DNA of 64,000 nt, from NCBI GenBank assembly GCA_021774625.1, contig JAJFIV010000006.1:1-64000 (forward strand), written 5' to 3'. Of this stretch, positions 61,273-64,000 are shown in pieces. The notes beneath the pieces were generated by a model, which searched no databases, had not been told where the DNA came from, and saw only the letters and a list, made by a program, of their open reading frames with translations. This DNA is from Alphaproteobacteria bacterium. Its GTDB lineage: Bacteria > Pseudomonadota > Alphaproteobacteria > Sphingomonadales > JAKSBY01. Numbering within the stretch: the stretch's first letter is position 1; every line of letters begins with the position of its first letter. Made by a program: the position numbers and the translations under genes.

Positions 61273-62340
61273 ATGCTCAGACTGTTTCCAACGCTGATAT
61301 TATTGTTCACCGCCTTGCCTGTTTTAGCCCAGACCGGTTATCCCGAACCGGTGCGCGGCACCTACGTGATGACGGACTTTGTTTTTGATACCGGTGAAAC
61401 ACTGCCGGAATTGAAGCAAAGCTATCTGACCATCGGCGAACCGCGGCGGGGGGCGGACGGGAAGGTGGAAAACGCCGTCCTTATTATGCATGGCACAACG
61501 GGGCAGGGGGCAAGCTTCCTGTCCGACCGTTTCGCCGGTCATCTGTTCGGCCCCGGTCAGTTGCTGGATGCGGAAAAATATTTCATCATCCTTGCCGACG
61601 GCCTTGGTCATGGACAGTCCAGCCGGCCTTCGGACGGTCTTCACATGAAATTTCCGAAATATACCTATGACGATATGGTCCGCGCCCAGTACCGGATGCT
61701 GACGGAGCATCTGGGTGTCGATCATCTGCGCCTTGTCATGGGGACCTCCATGGGCGGTATGATGAGTTGGGTCTGGGGCTATACATATCCCGATTTTATG
61801 GACGCCCTGATGCCGCTTGCCAGCCTGCCGGTTGAAATTGCCGGGCGCAACCGTATGCAGCGCAAAATGATGATGGATGCGATCATGTATGATCCCGCCT
61901 GGAACGGGGGCGAGTATGACCAACAGCCGGTCGGCCTGAAAAGCGCCGCCCATGCGCTGATCTTCATGATTTCAAGCCCGCTGCAATGGCAGAAACAGGC
62001 CCCCACCCGGGAACAGTCGGAAGAAATGCTGGAAAGCCTCGTCAACCGTTTCTACACCGGCCTCGACGCCAATGACCTGATCTACCAGTTCGATTCGTCG
62101 CGCTTCTATAACCCCGCTCCGCATCTTCACAGGATCAGGGCGCCGCTATACGCTATCAACTCCGCCGATGACCAGGTCAACCCGCCGGAGCTCGGCATTC
62201 TGGAAGAAGAAATCAAAAAGGTGCCCAGGGGCCGCGCCATCCTGCTTCCCATCACCGATGAAACCCGCGGCCACGGCACGCATTCCATTCCGGCCATCTG
62301 GGGCCAGTATCTGGCGGAACTGCTGGCGGAAACGGAGTAA
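61273..62340 (+). CDS. secreted alpha/beta hydrolase, homoserine O-acetyltransferase-like
   Basis: Protein of about 355 aa with a signal peptide (residues 1-19, VLA-QT). The MetX-like core has AVLIMHGTTGQGASFL, the nucleophile elbow VMGTSMGGMMSWVWGYTYP, the Asp region YAINSADDQVNPPE and the catalytic His in TRGHGTHSIP. Export is unlike true MetX, so a secreted esterase or acyltransferase is more likely than methionine synthesis. ATG 61273 has GGAGG about 9 bp upstream. Confidence 0.85.
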   Translation: MLRLFPTLILLFTALPVLAQTGYPEPVRGTYVMTDFVFDTGETLPELKQSYLTIGEPRRGADGKVENAVLIMHGTTGQGASFLSDRFAGHLFGPGQLLDAEKYFIILADGLGHGQSSRPSDGLHMKFPKYTYDDMVRAQYRMLTEHLGVDHLRLVMGTSMGGMMSWVWGYTYPDFMDALMPLASLPVEIAGRNRMQRKMMMDAIMYDPAWNGGEYDQQPVGLKSAAHALIFMISSPLQWQKQAPTREQSEEMLESLVNRFYTGLDANDLIYQFDSSRFYNPAPHLHRIRAPLYAINSADDQVNPPELGILEEEIKKVPRGRAILLPITDETRGHGTHSIPAIWGQYLAELLAETE

Positions 62341-62352
62341 TTCCCATTCTTC

Positions 62353-62412
62353 CATCCCTCCCGCGAAGGCGGAAGTCTGTGTGTGTTTGCAGAGGGATGC
62401 CCGCCTTCGCGG
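62353..62412. repeat. intergenic palindromic repeat (CCGCGAAGGCGG type)
   Basis: CCGCGAAGGCGG (62361-62372) pairs with CCGCCTTCGCGG (62401-62412), and CATCCCTC (62353-62360) with GAGGGATG (62392-62399). The two pairings cross, so they are alternatives or form a pseudoknot. The core resembles common alphaproteobacterial GCGAAGGCGGG intergenic repeats (memory). It separates convergent genes. Confidence 0.7.
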
Positions 62413-62427
62413 CCATGACATTTACCG

Positions 62428-63609
62428 TCAGGATTTTGATCTGACACCCAGAATGCTGACAATGGTCAGGAGCATCATCACGGACGAGATATAGAACACT
62501 TCCCTGGGGAACCCCTCATCCAGCATATAGCCGAAGGCAGGCGCGGCGATCAGGCTGGCGAGGCTGAGGCCGGTGGAAACAAAGCCGAAGACGGTTCCGG
62601 TCGCCGCCCTGGGCGCGGCTTCCTTGACGATCATATCGCGCGACGGCGAAATGATGCCCCAGAGAAAGCCGGCCAGGCTGAGCAGGGCAAGCACCAGCAG
62701 CGTCGATCCGGTGAGGGTAATGGCAAGGTAAATCATCATCGCCGCGCCCAGTGCAGCGAGAGAGGCGGTCAAAGCGTGGCGGCCATATTTATCCGCCAAT
62801 TGCCCGCCCACCAGCACGCCGATGGCGGAGGCAATCAGATAGCCGGTCAGCGCCGTGTTGGCTTCCGCAAGACTGAGCGCGCCGATCTGCTCGTAAATCG
62901 TTACCGCATAGCCGCGAATGCCGGTGTCGGAGAAGCCGATCAGCACCCAGGTCAGGAAGCACATCAGGATGGGCGCCGATAAAAACAGCTTTTTATGATC
63001 AAGGGCGGGCTTCGGCCCCCCCGCATCATGGGCGGCGGCCCGGGCATCGCGGATCACCGGCTGAAAAAGCATGAAGATGGCGAATAGAATACCGAGCAAC
63101 CCGGCGCCGATCATCGCCCATTGCCAGCTTGCCGCCACCGCGATTCCCGCCATGAAAGGCGGAGCCACGGCCCAGCCAAGATTGCCCATAAAGGCATGAA
63201 TGCCAAAGGCCCGCCCGTGTTTTCCTTCGCCGACCTGGTTGGAGAGCAGGGCAAAATCCGCCGGGTGATAGGCCGCATTGGCAACGCCGGACAGGGTCAT
63301 CAGGACCAGCAGTGCCGGGTAGGTGGGAATCAGGCCGATCAGGATGATAATGAAGCCCTGCGCAGCCAGCGCCGCGATCAGAATCGGACCCGCGCCAATC
63401 TTGTCGACGATCATACCAACCGGCACCTGCAACACCGCGGACGACAGGCCAAACAGTGAAATCGCCAGGCCGAGCGCCGCGTAACTCACCCCGAAATCCG
63501 CCTGCAGGATCGGCAGGATCGGCGGCAAAATCATCATATAAAAATGGCTGATCAGATGGGCGATGCCGACAAGACTGATGACCCGGATGGTATTGTTCCT
63601 GTCCGTCAT
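62428..63609 (-). CDS. MFS transporter
   Basis: Major facilitator of 393 aa with twelve predicted helices in two halves. Helix 1 (LVGIAHLISHFYMMILPPIL), the loop motif VPVGMIVDKIGAGPILI between helices 2 and 3, and the second-half equivalent GGQLADKYGRHALTAS mark the fold; family resemblance is to fosmidomycin-resistance/CynX-like carriers. Substrate unknown. It lies downstream of the DmsC-like gene on the same strand (9 bp). Confidence 0.92.
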   Translation of the reverse strand: MTDRNNTIRVISLVGIAHLISHFYMMILPPILPILQADFGVSYAALGLAISLFGLSSAVLQVPVGMIVDKIGAGPILIAALAAQGFIIILIGLIPTYPALLVLMTLSGVANAAYHPADFALLSNQVGEGKHGRAFGIHAFMGNLGWAVAPPFMAGIAVAASWQWAMIGAGLLGILFAIFMLFQPVIRDARAAAHDAGGPKPALDHKKLFLSAPILMCFLTWVLIGFSDTGIRGYAVTIYEQIGALSLAEANTALTGYLIASAIGVLVGGQLADKYGRHALTASLAALGAAMMIYLAITLTGSTLLVLALLSLAGFLWGIISPSRDMIVKEAAPRAATGTVFGFVSTGLSLASLIAAPAFGYMLDEGFPREVFYISSVMMLLTIVSILGVRSKS

Positions 63610-63618
63610 GGGATGCTT

Positions 63619-64000
63619 TTAAGCGCTATCGGCGCCGTAATAAAGCGCAACGGTGTGTTTGGCTTCGGCGAAGAACAGCCAGCGCTGAATCAGCGTGGCA
63701 GTAAGCACAATCATGGCTGCAATATTCCATATTATCGTCGGCCCGTCATGTAGAGTGTAGCCGATCATGATTACAGCTACACCGTACAATATCAGAAACA
63801 GATTTCGCAGTTTTTGACTATGTTTCCGGCCAATTCTGTACCCCATTTCCTGCATCAGGTAGTTGCTTTCCGTATGGGGCGCTTCAAACAGTTTGACCTT
63901 ACCGAACTTGCCAAGCCCGGTGGCGCTTTCAGGCGTCGAAGACGAAGTTGTTTCATCAAGATAGCGCCAATAGAAAAGCTGTATCGTATCGGCAAGAAAC
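63619..64000 (-). CDS. DmsC-like dimethyl sulfoxide reductase anchor subunit (3' part)
   Basis: The frame is open from the window edge down to the stop at 63619, giving at least 127 C-terminal residues; the start is outside the window. Features are VKLFEAPHTESNYLMQEMGY followed by IGRKHSQKLRNLFLILYGVA and two hydrophobic helices, matching the C-terminal end of DMSO-reductase membrane anchors (DmsC, with the HTxTNYLMxEMGY and RKHA-x-KLR signature). It would carry electrons from quinol to a molybdoenzyme. An internal ATG at 63855 is not a separate gene start. Confidence 0.75.
   Translation of the reverse strand, partial: FLADTIQLFYWRYLDETTSSSTPESATGLGKFGKVKLFEAPHTESNYLMQEMGYRIGRKHSQKLRNLFLILYGVAVIMIGYTLHDGPTIIWNIAAMIVLTATLIQRWLFFAEAKHTVALYYGADSA

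Noticed and set aside
1-64000. CRISPR array, prophage or integrated plasmid
   Set aside because: No regularly spaced direct repeats, no integrase, phage structural, replication or conjugation genes were seen on either strand.

Overview
The window reads as a stretch of alphaproteobacterial chromosome. The grounds are the gatCAB operon, a pyrB gene coupled to a degenerate pyrC-like gene, the rnr-topA-dprA-plsY block, the paaABCDE operon, a SigK/RskA-type ECF pair and two PEP-CTERM proteins with sigma-54 promoters. Coding is dense on both strands, mostly with ATGA/TGATG-type couplings. The lineage cannot be fixed from sequence reading alone; a marine Emcibacterales/Kordiimonadales-like organism is only a guess.

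Layout. 1-7.7 kb: the 5S rRNA ending an rRNA operon, then small single genes (secreted metalloprotease, methyltransferase, TetR regulator, M20 peptidase lipoprotein, an ArsR/SRPBCC pair, an Hpt protein). 7.7-16.7 kb, minus strand: housekeeping block rnr, topA, dprA, plsY, pyrC-like, pyrB. 16.8-19.4 kb: TlpA-like thioredoxin, cytochrome c, Tat-exported ferritin-like protein and an ECF sigma/anti-sigma pair. 19.4-21.5 kb: ruvX, a DUF3089 hydrolase and a GNAT enzyme. 21.5-23.3 kb: an accessory scar with gene fragments, a lipoprotein, REP-like repeats and a frameshifted deacetylase tail. 23.3-26.6 kb: gatCAB for Gln-tRNA/Asn-tRNA transamidation.

26.6-28.7 kb: two tandem THxN-type PEP-CTERM proteins, each with a -24/-12 promoter, a conserved upstream palindrome and its own terminator. 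28.7-36 kb: two Sel1-repeat proteins, a GST, a beta-helix protein, an EEP-like protein without recognisable catalytic residues, a DsbD-like reductase and two YbjQ-family proteins. 36-41.1 kb, minus strand: phenylacetyl-CoA epoxidase genes paaABCDE, an enoyl-CoA hydratase and a PaaR-like TetR repressor, with a probable operator over the paaA promoter. 41.3-44.3 kb: a lipoprotein, a YcaQ-type glycosylase and a higBA module followed by a decayed copy of the glycosylase 3' end. 44.3-48.8 kb: an ABC-2 exporter and an aminotransferase.

48.9-64 kb: msrC, gloA, a LytS/LytTR-type two-component pair, an alpha/beta hydrolase, a structured intergenic region with a candidate small RNA, an ECF sigma factor with a cysteine-bearing tail followed by a secreted protein, thyA, an M19 dipeptidase, vapBC, tdh-kbl for threonine breakdown, a MetX-like hydrolase, an MFS transporter, and the 3' part of a DmsC-like anchor subunit cut by the window edge. 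No tRNA, CRISPR array, prophage or intact transposase was seen.
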